Below, one piece after another: positions 1 through 8,660 of a stretch of 64,000 nucleotides of DNA. Position numbers and translations under genes: made by a program. Source of the DNA: Alcaligenaceae bacterium (GTDB lineage Bacteria > Pseudomonadota > Gammaproteobacteria > Burkholderiales > Burkholderiaceae_B); the NCBI GenBank assembly GCA_013416435.1, contig JACCEN010000001.1, positions 390,473-454,472 of the forward strand, written 5' to 3'. The notes beneath the pieces were generated by a model. That model saw nothing but the letters and a program-made list of their open reading frames with translations. It made no database searches and was not told where the DNA came from. The stretch's first letter is position 1. Each line of letters starts with the position of its first letter.

Positions 1-3000
1 CTCTGCGGGTCCCGCCGTCGTGGCAGGCGGTACAAGGGCGGGGGCCGGTTGCTCCATTTCTGCAAGTCCCACATCCCTACACGACGGCAATGCGCAATCC
101 GAGCCGTGCTGGTCGACGCTCTGGGCAAGCGCCTGCTCCAGTTGCACGCGATCGACGTCGTCCGCGTGCCAAGCGCCGCGCTCAATGGCGTCCAGCAGGG
201 TTTCCAGCAGATGTTGGCGCGCATACGGGTTGTGCCACTCGAAATACTCTTCCATGTCCATGCCATGCTTGTCATCGACGTAGACGGCCTTCACTTCAGC
301 CCAATCGGCGTCGTCGACGAGTTGCGGCGTGGTGATATCCCACAACAGCATATGAGCAGGCAGGTCGGCCATGTACCGCGCGCCGTTGTAACCACTGTCC
401 TGCATGGCGCGTATCCATTCGGGGTTGAAATAGCGCGATTGCAATTCCCGACCGAAGGTGCGCGCCAGGGGTTCCAGATGCGCTTCGCCGGTATGCGAGG
501 CTTTCAAATCAGCAATGTAGTTGCTGATTTGACGGCCGGTATGTTCGCGTACCGCGTTGCTGACGCCGCCCAGATAGGCGGCGGGCATGCTGGTATCGAG
601 TAAACCATAGGCGTTCGAGCTGCGGCTGAACACAGCGGCTTCCACACTGGAAAGCTGATCAATAAAACCAGCCGCATCCATTGCGCCCTGCTCGCTCTCG
701 CCATAGGCATGGCCCAGCCTGTCCGTGTACAGCTGCGACAAACGGGTGTCGTCCCATTGGGCGCCGGCGCGGATGGCGAATTGCGTTGAAGGCGAGTAGG
801 CGCCTGGCGCCGTGGAATAGATGCGCCGCATCGACTGTTGCGCGGCGATTTTCGCATCCACGCCCTCTGCGCGCAAACGCTGCGCCTGAGCCTGGCTGTG
901 CAAATACACGGCGTTGTCTTCTTCGCGCGCCTGTGCCGCCAGCCGGGCCGCTTTGGCCAGCATGGCAATCTTGTCCCTGAAGTGATCTCGATAGGTGCCG
1001 GACGTCGTGACCAGCACATCCACACGCGGCCGCCCCAGGCTTGCACGATCGTCCAGCGTCACGTCAATGACTTCGCCACGTGGATTCCAGACAGGACGTG
1101 CGCCAAGCAGGCGCAGAATCTGGGCTTCAATCGCAGCCTCGTTCTGTGTGGATTCGCCCGACCACAGCACAAAAGCCACTTTGCGTGGCACGCTATCGTG
1201 TTCCTGGCGATAGGCCTCGATGAGTTCGTCGGCCAACCGCACGCCGATTTCCCAGGATTCCCGCGTCGGCAAGCTACGCGTGGCCAGCGTATAGGGGTTG
1301 CGTCCCGGCGGCAAGGCATCCGGATTACGCACGGCATCCGCCATTGGGCCAGGCTCGATATAGCCCCCTGACAAGGCTTGCAGCACAGCATCCATTTCGC
1401 GCGGGGCGGTGGCGATGCGGGCCGCGTAATCCTGTATACGCGCAAGCTGCTGCGCATCGAGTCCGGCGACGTCGCCTTGCAACGCCGCACGCACGGCTGC
1501 TTCATCGGGCGCGTCAGAGCCATCGCCCTGCAGCATGGCATGCACCATGCCGGCGGTGATTGCCACGTCAGGCGCCTGGCCCAGCACATGCCCGCCCACC
1601 GGCATGACGGCGGCGGCCACTTCGTCAAGATAGGTGTTCAACGCGACTTCCAGTGCCGGCCATGCCGCCGATACGGTATCGAGTCCCAGCGCCCGCTCAT
1701 GCGCTGATGCCGCCATCCGCAGCGCCTGCCGGGCTGCCTGCTGCTCCGCACCCGACGCTCGTGACGCTCGTGACGCCACCGCCAGACCATCGCGCAAGTC
1801 CTTCAGCATCGGCGGCAAGCCGCCGCGCATCAACGGCGGCATGAAACCCAGCGTCACGGCATTGGCCCGGCGCTTGTTGCCAATGCCGCCGTTGGCCTGC
1901 AAGGGCGTGGGCTGTATGTGGGGCAGGTTTCCGATCAACCGCCCGATCCAGTCGTCGTGCGCAGGGCCTTGCTGCTTACCCGGCATCAGAGAAATCTGCG
2001 TGAAGATCGGCAGATAGGCGTCGGCCTGCCAGCCTTCCGCCATCCACCGGTAGAAAGCGATGTATTGATGATGAGGCGGCAAGGCACCAGTGGAAGACAA
2101 GGCGCCGGCATCCTGCAGATAGCCCCAGACCGGGTGCGGCGCCAGTGCCACCTTGCCGAAGCGCAGCAAGGGGATGACAATAGCGCGCGCACCGGTCTCG
2201 TCCGTATGCACCATCAGCCTACCCGGTGGCGGCCCCCAATAGGCCTCGCTTTGCTCACGCAGGGCCAACGGCAGTTGCGCATACCATTCCAGATACTGCG
2301 CTTCAGGAATGGCGACGGCCGTGCCGTCTTTCAGGCGCCTGTCCAGTTCCGCCTGCGCCTTCAAAGCCTGGGCATCCCGTTCACCCTGATGACCCGCAGC
2401 GCCCCACAAGCCCGCGCTGACATTGCCGCCCTCATGCGCCATGCGACGCGCCAGCGTCTGCGCGTCAGGCAGGGGGTCTTCACCCACGTCGTAGCCTTCA
2501 TCCCGAAGCCGCCGCAACAACGCAGCCAGACTGGCCTGTGCATCCAGATACGTATCGGGATCACTGCCCACATCGGCGCGATCCGCCGCTTCGCTGTGGT
2601 AGGTAATCACCACACGCTTGTCGGCATTGGAAAGACGATGCACTCGCGCCCAGGACATGGCCCGCGCCACGCGCCAGGCCACTTGTCCGGGTAGCACCTC
2701 ATGACGCACAGCGCCATCGCCATGCACGACGCGAGCGCCCACCATCATGGGCTCGACAATGCCGCTGACTTCGCTCATGGCCAGTTGTCCGCTACGGTCG
2801 GGTGCGAACCCGCCCAAGTCGGCGCGCCATTCATCGGGCGTGCGGCTGTAATCGGTGGTGCAGTTCAACACCGCGACGCCCAGCTCCTGGGCTTCTCTCA
2901 CCCCGGCTTGATGATCGGCGTAATCAATCTGGCTTGCACACAGAATCAGGGCATCCACCCCCGGGCGCCCCGTCTGGTCGCGCAAGCCGCGCAAAGAATC

Positions 3001-3753
3001 CCGACTGCCGCTACGCCAAAGCGCCACCGGCAAGCCGCCCTGGTTCTCGGTCTCCGAGATCAGCGCATCGATCACCGCCGTGTTCCCAGCCAACGCCAGA
3101 CTGCGGTAGAACACGATACCCACGCGCGAGCGTTCGGCGGCATCGGCATGACGATGCCCCATCCAGTTCAGATAGGCTTGCAGGTCGGTAAAACCATCCG
3201 CATGGTCGGGATGGTAATAAGCCTGGTCGGCATATTCGACCGGCGCGGCGACGGATCTGTCCAGCCCGAGCAGACGCGCACCCAAGTAATCGAATAAATA
3301 GGTGTAATTGTCCGCAGTGGCGTTGCGCCAATACGTGATGGCGTCAGGCACCGTGGCACGATCCACGTTGCCGTTCACCCATTCATCGCCATTCAACACC
3401 AGCACTTTCGTATGCCGTGCGACCTCATCCAGACGGGCTCGATATTGCGCCAATCTGGGGCCGATGCCTTCGACCACAACAAGGTCATAGTCTTCCAACT
3501 GGACACCCTCTATCGATGGCAAATGCCCTTCCCCCAAGCCGAACAGATTGATTTGCATGTGCGGCGCCTGGCGCGCCGCTGCCTCGCGCATCAGGGTGGG
3601 TTGCTGCGCCAGCTCAATGGAAATGACGGCGATGCGCGGGCCTGCAGCGTGCGCGTGCGCTACAGGCCAAAGGCACAGCAAGCAAAACACGCTTATCCAT
3701 AACCATGAGGAAACTCGCCGGGCGGCCCTGCGGTTTGCGTCGCGTAAAAGCAT
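1..3753 (-). CDS. Secreted CobN-like metallochelatase homologue, copy A (C-terminus outside window)
   Basis: I translated this frame by hand; it is open from the ATG at 3753 to the left edge, 1251 codons, with no stop. The N-terminus has a basic stretch, a hydrophobic core (LWISVFCLLCLWPVAHAHA) and a likely signal peptidase site, so the protein should be exported, unlike cytoplasmic CobN of cobalamin synthesis. CobN-family blocks are visible: an LGRPRVDVLVTTSGTYRD segment, SRSSNAYGLLD and FNPEWIRAMQ. The family HxGTHG motif before LPGK is missing: the matching stretch reads YLPIFTQISLMPGK. Copy B (41742-45614) is its paralogue and keeps the motif. A GAGGGA ribosome-binding site lies 9 nt downstream of the DUF2149 stop, so it is the last visible gene of the receptor operon. 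Role inferred: periplasmic handling of a metal-tetrapyrrole or metal chelate; enzymatic activity is doubtful. Confidence 0.85.
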   Translation of the reverse strand, partial: MLLRDANRRAARRVSSWLWISVFCLLCLWPVAHAHAAGPRIAVISIELAQQPTLMREAAARQAPHMQINLFGLGEGHLPSIEGVQLEDYDLVVVEGIGPRLAQYRARLDEVARHTKVLVLNGDEWVNGNVDRATVPDAITYWRNATADNYTYLFDYLGARLLGLDRSVAAPVEYADQAYYHPDHADGFTDLQAYLNWMGHRHADAAERSRVGIVFYRSLALAGNTAVIDALISETENQGGLPVALWRSGSRDSLRGLRDQTGRPGVDALILCASQIDYADHQAGVREAQELGVAVLNCTTDYSRTPDEWRADLGGFAPDRSGQLAMSEVSGIVEPMMVGARVVHGDGAVRHEVLPGQVAWRVARAMSWARVHRLSNADKRVVITYHSEAADRADVGSDPDTYLDAQASLAALLRRLRDEGYDVGEDPLPDAQTLARRMAHEGGNVSAGLWGAAGHQGERDAQALKAQAELDRRLKDGTAVAIPEAQYLEWYAQLPLALREQSEAYWGPPPGRLMVHTDETGARAIVIPLLRFGKVALAPHPVWGYLQDAGALSSTGALPPHHQYIAFYRWMAEGWQADAYLPIFTQISLMPGKQQGPAHDDWIGRLIGNLPHIQPTPLQANGGIGNKRRANAVTLGFMPPLMRGGLPPMLKDLRDGLAVASRASRASGAEQQAARQALRMAASAHERALGLDTVSAAWPALEVALNTYLDEVAAAVMPVGGHVLGQAPDVAITAGMVHAMLQGDGSDAPDEAAVRAALQGDVAGLDAQQLARIQDYAARIATAPREMDAVLQALSGGYIEPGPMADAVRNPDALPPGRNPYTLATRSLPTRESWEIGVRLADELIEAYRQEHDSVPRKVAFVLWSGESTQNEAAIEAQILRLLGARPVWNPRGEVIDVTLDDRASLGRPRVDVLVTTSGTYRDHFRDKIAMLAKAARLAAQAREEDNAVYLHSQAQAQRLRAEGVDAKIAAQQSMRRIYSTAPGAYSPSTQFAIRAGAQWDDTRLSQLYTDRLGHAYGESEQGAMDAAGFIDQLSSVEAAVFSRSSNAYGLLDTSMPAAYLGGVSNAVREHTGRQISNYIADLKASHTGEAHLEPLARTFGRELQSRYFNPEWIRAMQDSGYNGARYMADLPAHMLLWDITTPQLVDDADWAEVKAVYVDDKHGMDMEEYFEWHNPYARQHLLETLLDAIERGAWHADDVDRVQLEQALAQSVDQHGSDCALPSCRDVGLAEMEQPAPALVPPATTAGPAE

Positions 3754-3762
3754 AAGTTTCCC

Positions 3763-4119
3763 TCAAGGCCTTCCGTTGTCTTGTTCCGGCACGTACACCA
3801 CTTGCCCATCTGGCAGGCGATACGCCGTCCCCAGGCGCTCGCCCTGTCCCGACAACTCGCGGTCGGAGATACGTTCCACCTTGATCTGCTGCTGATCTTT
3901 GGTGACGACTTCAAGCTCGCCATCCGCCGTCGTGCGTGTCAGCGTCCAACTGGCGTCAGCGCTGAGCATGTCGGTCGAACCCAGTACGGAAAACAGCGCG
4001 AGCGCCATGGCCACGATGAAGGCCAGACTGGCATCAAAGAGATTGGCTACCCCTGACAGGGGGTCGTCGTGACGGCTGATATCCGACCGTGGGCGGGTAA
4101 AGCGCAGGCGGGATTTCAT
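3763..4119 (-). CDS. DUF2149 family inner-membrane protein, copy A
   Basis: 118 aa. A short basic N-terminus is followed by one hydrophobic segment (SLAFIVAMALALFSVLG, about residues 29-45) and then a periplasmic-type domain ending in YRLPDGQVVYVPEQ. The C-terminal YRLxDGxxxYVPE block is shared with the copy at 46127-46447. This one-TM-plus-periplasmic-domain layout is like ExbD/TolR, and the gene starts inside the stop of the ExbB-like gene (ATGA overlap), so the two are probably made together and form a complex. DUF2149 genes are known to sit beside CobN-like and ExbB-like genes; the molecular role is not established. The start at 4119 is chosen over the upstream in-frame extension because of the overlap and the basic start MKSRLRF. 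Confidence 0.8.
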   Translation of the reverse strand: MKSRLRFTRPRSDISRHDDPLSGVANLFDASLAFIVAMALALFSVLGSTDMLSADASWTLTRTTADGELEVVTKDQQQIKVERISDRELSGQGERLGTAYRLPDGQVVYVPEQDNGRP

Positions 4120-4670
4120 GCGACCGCCTTTTGTGCGGTCGTCTCGTGCGCTCGCAACACCTGCTCGGCATGCAGGCGAATGTCGTCCAGATCCTGGCGC
4201 TGCCAACCCTCGCGCACCATGGCGATCACATGCGCAACAACGCCGATGGCAATACCGACAATCGTGGCGGAAAACGCCACCACCATATGCTCGGAAAGGG
4301 CCGGCAAATCCCCACGCGCCAAGCCGCTCAACGCCGCTGCCATGGGAATCAGCGTACCCATCAGGCCCAGAGAAGGGCCGGCGCGCACGGCGAAGCGCAC
4401 AGCGTTCAGGCTGCGCAGACTGTCGTGCTCGGCTTGGGCCAGCACGCGCTCGATGCACAGGTCGGCATCGCTCGCCTCGCCCGCCGCGACGGCATCGATC
4501 TGCGCTGTGAACCGGCCCACAGCCGGTTTGCGTCCCCGTCGTCGGCTTACCAGACTGCGCACAAACATGCCCAGCGCCACCAACGTCCACACCACCAGCA
4601 CCACCAGCAAGGCCAACACGGGTTGAAACAGGAATTGACTAAGTTGCTCCAATATCAATTTCAAAGACAT
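4116..4670 (-). CDS. MotA/TolQ/ExbB-family proton channel protein, copy A
   Basis: 184 aa. The first hydrophobic segment is at about residues 16-38 (PVLALLVVLVVWTLVALGMFV). Two more follow in the conserved ExbB/TolQ block, from GPSLGLMGTLIPMAAAL to AFSATIVGIAIGVVAHVIAM. The GLMGTLIPM motif corresponds to the channel-lining GLLGTVxGM segment of ExbB. It starts 2 nt after the TonB-receptor stop and overlaps DUF2149 by 4 nt. Inference: with DUF2149 it forms a proton-driven motor energising either the receptor or the CobN-like protein. No ExbD or TonB gene is present here, so DUF2149 may take the ExbD position. Confidence 0.88.
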   Translation of the reverse strand: MSLKLILEQLSQFLFQPVLALLVVLVVWTLVALGMFVRSLVSRRRGRKPAVGRFTAQIDAVAAGEASDADLCIERVLAQAEHDSLRSLNAVRFAVRAGPSLGLMGTLIPMAAALSGLARGDLPALSEHMVVAFSATIVGIAIGVVAHVIAMVREGWQRQDLDDIRLHAEQVLRAHETTAQKAVA

Positions 4671-4672
4671 GA

Positions 4673-6814
4673 TTACAGCGCCCTTGTATAACGCAGGTAG
4701 AAGGCACGGCCCGGCATGGTGTAATCAGCCTTTTCGTAGTAAATGCGATCGAACAGATTGGAGACATCGAAGCGCAGCGTGTCGTTGCGCGTAATCTTCC
4801 AGCGGGCGCTGAAATCCACCACGGTAAAAGGCTCGTTCTCGAACAACCCGCCGCGGCCATTGGTGTAGATGCGACCCTGACTGTTGTCATTGTCATAGCG
4901 CACGTCTACATGGCGCGCTGTCAACGTTGCCCACCATTGCTGGCCATCACTGACAGTCAGAGACACGTTGCCCTTCCACTTGGCCACATTGCGTATGGGT
5001 ACCGGACCGCTGGCATCGAAATCTTCAGCCTGTATCAAGCGGGTCAAACTGCTGGACACTCCCACCCGCCCGGGGGGCAGCCCAAACAACCTGCCTGCAT
5101 CCAGCGCCAGTCTCGCTTCAATGCCGCGCATACGGGATTCATTAGCGTTTTCATAGCTGCTGATACGTTCTGTGGGCGTTTCACTGACAATGACTGAACG
5201 GATACGGTCGCGGATGCGCGAATTGAAGTAGGTCAAATCGGCATCCAGGTACTCATTGACGTAGCCCACACCCAGATCCCAGCTTTTATTGCGCTCGGGA
5301 TTCAGGCCGGCATTACCGATGCTTAGCCGCCGCTGGATACCCGCGTACTCCACATTCTCGCCTGCCAGTTCGCTGCCTTGCGGCGGCGCGAAAGCCGTAC
5401 CGGCGGAGCCGTGCACCCGCCATTGCTCCGTCAGCTTGTAGACCACGCCACCACGAGGATTAAAGCTGGTGAAGCTGGACGAACCAGGCGTGAAGGAGTC
5501 CTTGTAAGGCGTGGTGCGTGTGCTGGCGTCGATCCAATCGACCCTGCCGCCCAGCGTGAGGATCAGTCTGTCATCCAGCCACTTGCTGCCCCATTCTGCG
5601 AAAACACCCCGGCTGTCGCGCCGTTCATTGGGGCTGTAAGGTGCCAGGCTCTGCCCCGCCGCGTTGAAGGAAAAACGGTCTGCCTCGACACGCTGCCAGT
5701 CCAAGCCATAAGTCAGGGTCATGCGGTCGCTCAGGCTCCAGACATCCTGCAGCTGCAGGCCCACATAGCTCGACTCAGTACGGCTGGAACGATAGCGCGG
5801 CGCCTGTGCTGGCACCGTGAAGTAGTTGTAATTTTCACGGGACGCATAGGCCACGGCGGTGATTTCATGGTCGCGCGGCGTCAGCGTCAATCTGACATCC
5901 CCTCCGAACCGGCTGGTTTCGTTCGCCGACGCATTGGCCGGATCGAAACTAAGCGGACCAGGCGCATTGTTGCTCAGATCGGCCCAGTCCAGTGTCACAT
6001 CGACCCTGACCATGTCGGTCAAGTCGCTGCCCAGCCGCGCCTTGCCCGATATCCGACGGAAATCACTGTTAGGTCGCTTGTCACCGCCGCCCGTGCGAAA
6101 CTCGCCATTCTGGTTCACATAGCCGACGGCCAGGTCAAAGTCGGTTCGGTCAGACAAGGATCCGCCCAACGCCACATCGGCTTGACGGGTGTCGAAAGAA
6201 CCATAACCCAGACTCACGCTGCCCCCTATCGGGCCAGTGGAACGACGCGTGATGATATTGACCACCCCGCCCATGGCCGACGCGCCATATAGCGATGAGG
6301 CCGGCCCTTTGAGCACTTCAACGCGCTCAATACTTTCGGGCGACAGCGTGGTGAAACTGCTGGAACCCGAAGGGCGCCCGTCAATCAGCACCAAGGTGCG
6401 CGGGTTGATGGTGAACTCGAAATTGGGGCGCATGCCGCGCAAGCCCACGCCGGCCAAACCGTTCGGATATTGAATGACATCAACGCTGGCATTCTTCTTG
6501 AGCTGATCAAGGAAAGAATTGCCCACCGTCTCTTCCAGCACATGGCCCTCGACCACCTCCATGGAAGATGCAACCTCATCACGAAGCTGCACATTGCGCG
6601 TTGCCGTCACCACGATCGGGTTCAATTCGACCGGTTGAGTCTGGGCGGAAACGGCGGCACGTGATGATGACGCAGTGGCCTGACTGCCGCCCATCACTGT
6701 CGCTTCTGTCTCGGCGGCCTGCGCCTCAAAGGCTGTGCAGAGTGTCGCAGCCAACACCATCAACTGTACTGTGATCCACCTATCTTGATACGGTCTGGCT
6801 GTGTTTTTTTCCAT
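4673..6814 (-). CDS. TonB-dependent outer-membrane receptor, copy A
   Basis: 713 aa. The signal peptide is within about residues 1-34 (cleavage near AQAAE). The TonB box region is NPIVVTATRN. The plug domain carries RGMRPNFEF, LVLIDGRPSG and IERVEVLKGPASSLYGASA with GGVVNIITRR, all typical of BtuB/FepA-type receptors. It ends in an aromatic C-terminal strand (AFYLRYTRAL). First gene of the operon with ExbB, DUF2149 and CobN-A. Its promoter region, shared with the divergent zinc-binding protein gene, carries two Zur-like palindromes. Known of the family: uptake of siderophores, haem, cobalamin or metal chelates. The neighbours suggest a zinc- or tetrapyrrole-related ligand, which is inference. 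Confidence 0.93.
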   Translation of the reverse strand: MEKNTARPYQDRWITVQLMVLAATLCTAFEAQAAETEATVMGGSQATASSSRAAVSAQTQPVELNPIVVTATRNVQLRDEVASSMEVVEGHVLEETVGNSFLDQLKKNASVDVIQYPNGLAGVGLRGMRPNFEFTINPRTLVLIDGRPSGSSSFTTLSPESIERVEVLKGPASSLYGASAMGGVVNIITRRSTGPIGGSVSLGYGSFDTRQADVALGGSLSDRTDFDLAVGYVNQNGEFRTGGGDKRPNSDFRRISGKARLGSDLTDMVRVDVTLDWADLSNNAPGPLSFDPANASANETSRFGGDVRLTLTPRDHEITAVAYASRENYNYFTVPAQAPRYRSSRTESSYVGLQLQDVWSLSDRMTLTYGLDWQRVEADRFSFNAAGQSLAPYSPNERRDSRGVFAEWGSKWLDDRLILTLGGRVDWIDASTRTTPYKDSFTPGSSSFTSFNPRGGVVYKLTEQWRVHGSAGTAFAPPQGSELAGENVEYAGIQRRLSIGNAGLNPERNKSWDLGVGYVNEYLDADLTYFNSRIRDRIRSVIVSETPTERISSYENANESRMRGIEARLALDAGRLFGLPPGRVGVSSSLTRLIQAEDFDASGPVPIRNVAKWKGNVSLTVSDGQQWWATLTARHVDVRYDNDNSQGRIYTNGRGGLFENEPFTVVDFSARWKITRNDTLRFDVSNLFDRIYYEKADYTMPGRAFYLRYTRAL

Positions 6815-6837
6815 GTTCCACTCCGCTGCGATATGTA

Positions 6838-6871
6838 ATGTTATAACATACTAAACATGATGTTATAACAT
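6838..6871. promoter_or_regulatory. Tandem Zur-like operator (two perfect 12-bp palindromes)
   Basis: ATGTTATAACAT occurs at 6838-6849 and again at 6860-6871. Both copies are perfect palindromes with centres 22 bp apart, about two helical turns, so two dimers could bind on one face. They lie 24 bp upstream of the TonB-receptor start and about 120 bp from the znuA-like start in the 179-bp divergent spacer. The ATGTTATA/TATAACAT half-sites match those of proteobacterial Zur boxes from general knowledge. That Zur represses one or both genes is inference. Confidence 0.6.
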
Positions 6872-6993
6872 ATCATTTAAAGCAGAGTTCTATAGGTCTC
6901 TACTGGCTGCTGGAGTGCCGGGTCGGATATCGCATCCGAACCTCTGGTGGCTACCGCACCATTTTTGCAAAGCCTCATCAAAGGAAGATTGGT

Positions 6994-8022
6994 ATGTTCC
7001 GATTCAACAAACTTGTCACACTCACCAGCGTCGCTGTGACACTGCTCGCGTCGCCCTTGGCTGTCGCGAATAGCCTCAAAGTGGTCTCAACGTTTTCTAT
7101 CATCAGTGATTTCGTCGAGAACGTCGGCGGTGACCGCATCGCTTTGACAACCCTAGTCGGACCCAACAACGATGCACACACGTATGAACCACGGCCTACT
7201 GATGTAACAGCCGTCAAGAATGCCGACCTGGTACTGGCCAATGGAGCAAATTTTGAAGGGTTTCTGGGACGCCTCGTTCAGGCAAGCGGCAGTACCGCCG
7301 AAGTCGTCGTCGAACTTACTGAGGGCATCCAGCTATTGCGCAACACGCATGATGATGACCATGATCACTCCAACGATCAGCACCATGACGACCACCATCA
7401 CCATAAAAATCATAGGCATGATGACAAGCATGGCGGGCACACAGACCATCACCATGACTCGCATGCGGGCGGCCACAATCACAATCACGGCGAATATGAC
7501 CCGCATGCATGGCAGTCCGTGCCAAACGCTCGAATTTATGTCAACAATATCGCCGAGGCATTTTGCAGCGCTGATCCAGGGGGCTGCCCTAGCTATCGGG
7601 AGAATGCAAAATCGTATGATGCCAAGCTCATTGCGCTGGAAAAAGAGCTTGAGTCCCTGGTCAGCGAAATCCCCTTAGATAAGCGCACGGTCATCACATC
7701 TCATGATGCCTTCGGCTATCTGGCACAGGAGTATGGGTTTCAATTCTTGGCGCCGCAGGGTGCCAGCACCGGCTCGGAAGCATCTGCACAGACCGTTGCA
7801 AGGCTGATACAGCAGATCAAGCAGCAGCAAGCGTCCGCCCTGTTCGTGGAGAACATCAGCAACCCTCAATTGATCCAACAAATGGCCAACGAAACGGGCA
7901 TGAAAGTTGGTGGAAAACTATACTCCGACGCACTGTCAACAGAAGACGGTGACGCAGCAACCTATATCGACATGATGCGACACAACATCAGCACGATACG
8001 GGACACCATACTCAATCAATAA
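6994..8022 (+). CDS. znuA: Zinc ABC transporter substrate-binding protein (ZnuA/AztC type) with His-rich loop
   Basis: 342 aa, cluster A-I (cluster 9) metal-binding lipoprotein-like fold. A signal peptide ends near ASPLAVA. Metal ligands are suggested by DAHTYEPRPTD (His near 60), the DPHAWQS block after the loop, and SHDAFGYLAQEYG. A low-complexity His/Asp loop of about 50 residues (roughly 112-165) is characteristic of zinc-specific family members. An AAGGAAG ribosome-binding site precedes the ATG. No permease or ATPase gene follows; the sequence falls straight into ICE remnants, so znuBC partners must lie elsewhere or were lost. Divergent from receptor operon A through the Zur-like spacer. 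Confidence 0.92.
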   Translation: MFRFNKLVTLTSVAVTLLASPLAVANSLKVVSTFSIISDFVENVGGDRIALTTLVGPNNDAHTYEPRPTDVTAVKNADLVLANGANFEGFLGRLVQASGSTAEVVVELTEGIQLLRNTHDDDHDHSNDQHHDDHHHHKNHRHDDKHGGHTDHHHDSHAGGHNHNHGEYDPHAWQSVPNARIYVNNIAEAFCSADPGGCPSYRENAKSYDAKLIALEKELESLVSEIPLDKRTVITSHDAFGYLAQEYGFQFLAPQGASTGSEASAQTVARLIQQIKQQQASALFVENISNPQLIQQMANETGMKVGGKLYSDALSTEDGDAATYIDMMRHNISTIRDTILNQ

Positions 8023-8261
8023 AGAGTGTTATCAACACACCCTGTAGGGACGTAAGATTTTGCACGCATTAACCCATTGCATAGAACGGCGAGATAAAGC
8101 TAGCTGGGAACAGCGACAACTCGTTTCCCTCAGGGCTGTGTTTAGCGACCGCATTCAAGAACTGCTGACCGCGTCACCGCAACACTACAATGTCACATCC
8201 TTTTGCCTGCCGAACGTCCATGTTGCGCGTCCCGCTTTGATTGAGACCGACATGGATTCGC
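8023..8261. other. Gene-free junction between the zinc locus and ICE-1 remnant
   Basis: About 240 bp without a credible gene. A TTG-started frame from 8060 gives a peptide that I do not recognise, and it runs into the reverse-strand traG remnant. This is where the znuA-like locus meets the decayed transfer end of ICE-1, so it is the likely deletion or recombination junction. No direct repeats marking an attachment site could be identified by eye. Confidence 0.4.
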
Positions 8262-8426
8262 CCAAGGGTGATAGACCGGCGTACCGAAGAAATCGAACCA
8301 GGGCGTGCCAAGGCGTACTTGATAACCCAAGGCGGCGGCTGTCCATTGTGTAGCGCTCCACACACCGGCGATCACGATGCCAAATACCACGGCGATCTGC
8401 CCGAACAGCACGTTCGTCCCTTGCAT
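8262..8426 (-). pseudogene. traG: TraG/VirD4 coupling protein, N-terminal remnant
   Basis: From an ATG at 8426 the minus strand reads MQGTNVLFGQ and, further on, SATQWTAAALGYQ, GTPWFDF and PVYHPW. This is the start of the conjugative coupling protein TraG of Tn4371-like elements: first membrane segment, then the YHPW block. The similarity stops after about 55 codons, and the Walker motifs of a ~660-aa protein are absent. Everything downstream (the rest of traG and the trb genes) is gone, replaced by the znuA region. Assigned from recall of the family, without alignment. Confidence 0.5.
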
Positions 8427-8660
8427 TGCCTGGTCTCCGATACTCCTGCGCAACATTGCGCTGAAGGCGACACAACAATGTGCCGCAATCACGAGGATCG
8501 GTGCCGGGTCAGTGCCGGTCAAAGACCGTTATCGGGACAAAGATCGAGAAAAAGGCATGAATGCGCGCAGCGGCGAAAGGAGGAAAAACGCCGCAAGCGA
8601 AGGCGCGTTGCGGCGTGTTTGGCAAAATCTATAGTGTCACACTCAATAAATAGTCAGAGT
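8427..8660. other. Intergenic remnant between traG fragment and racemase
   Basis: On the minus strand this holds the stretch upstream of the traG start. An open frame (ILVIAAHCCVAFSAMLRRS) continues back to 8522 but is not recognised and may be spurious. Nothing else with coding character is visible. Confidence 0.3.

Noticed and set aside
6880..6993. Cobalamin riboswitch upstream of receptor A or znuA, suggested by the CobN neighbour
   Set aside because: No B12-box-like GCCACTG element or matching architecture is visible; only a small TCGGAT/ATCCGA hairpin is present.
7316..7525. Minus-strand ORF opposite the His-rich loop of ZnuA
   Set aside because: Low-complexity shadow of the His/Asp repeat codons.
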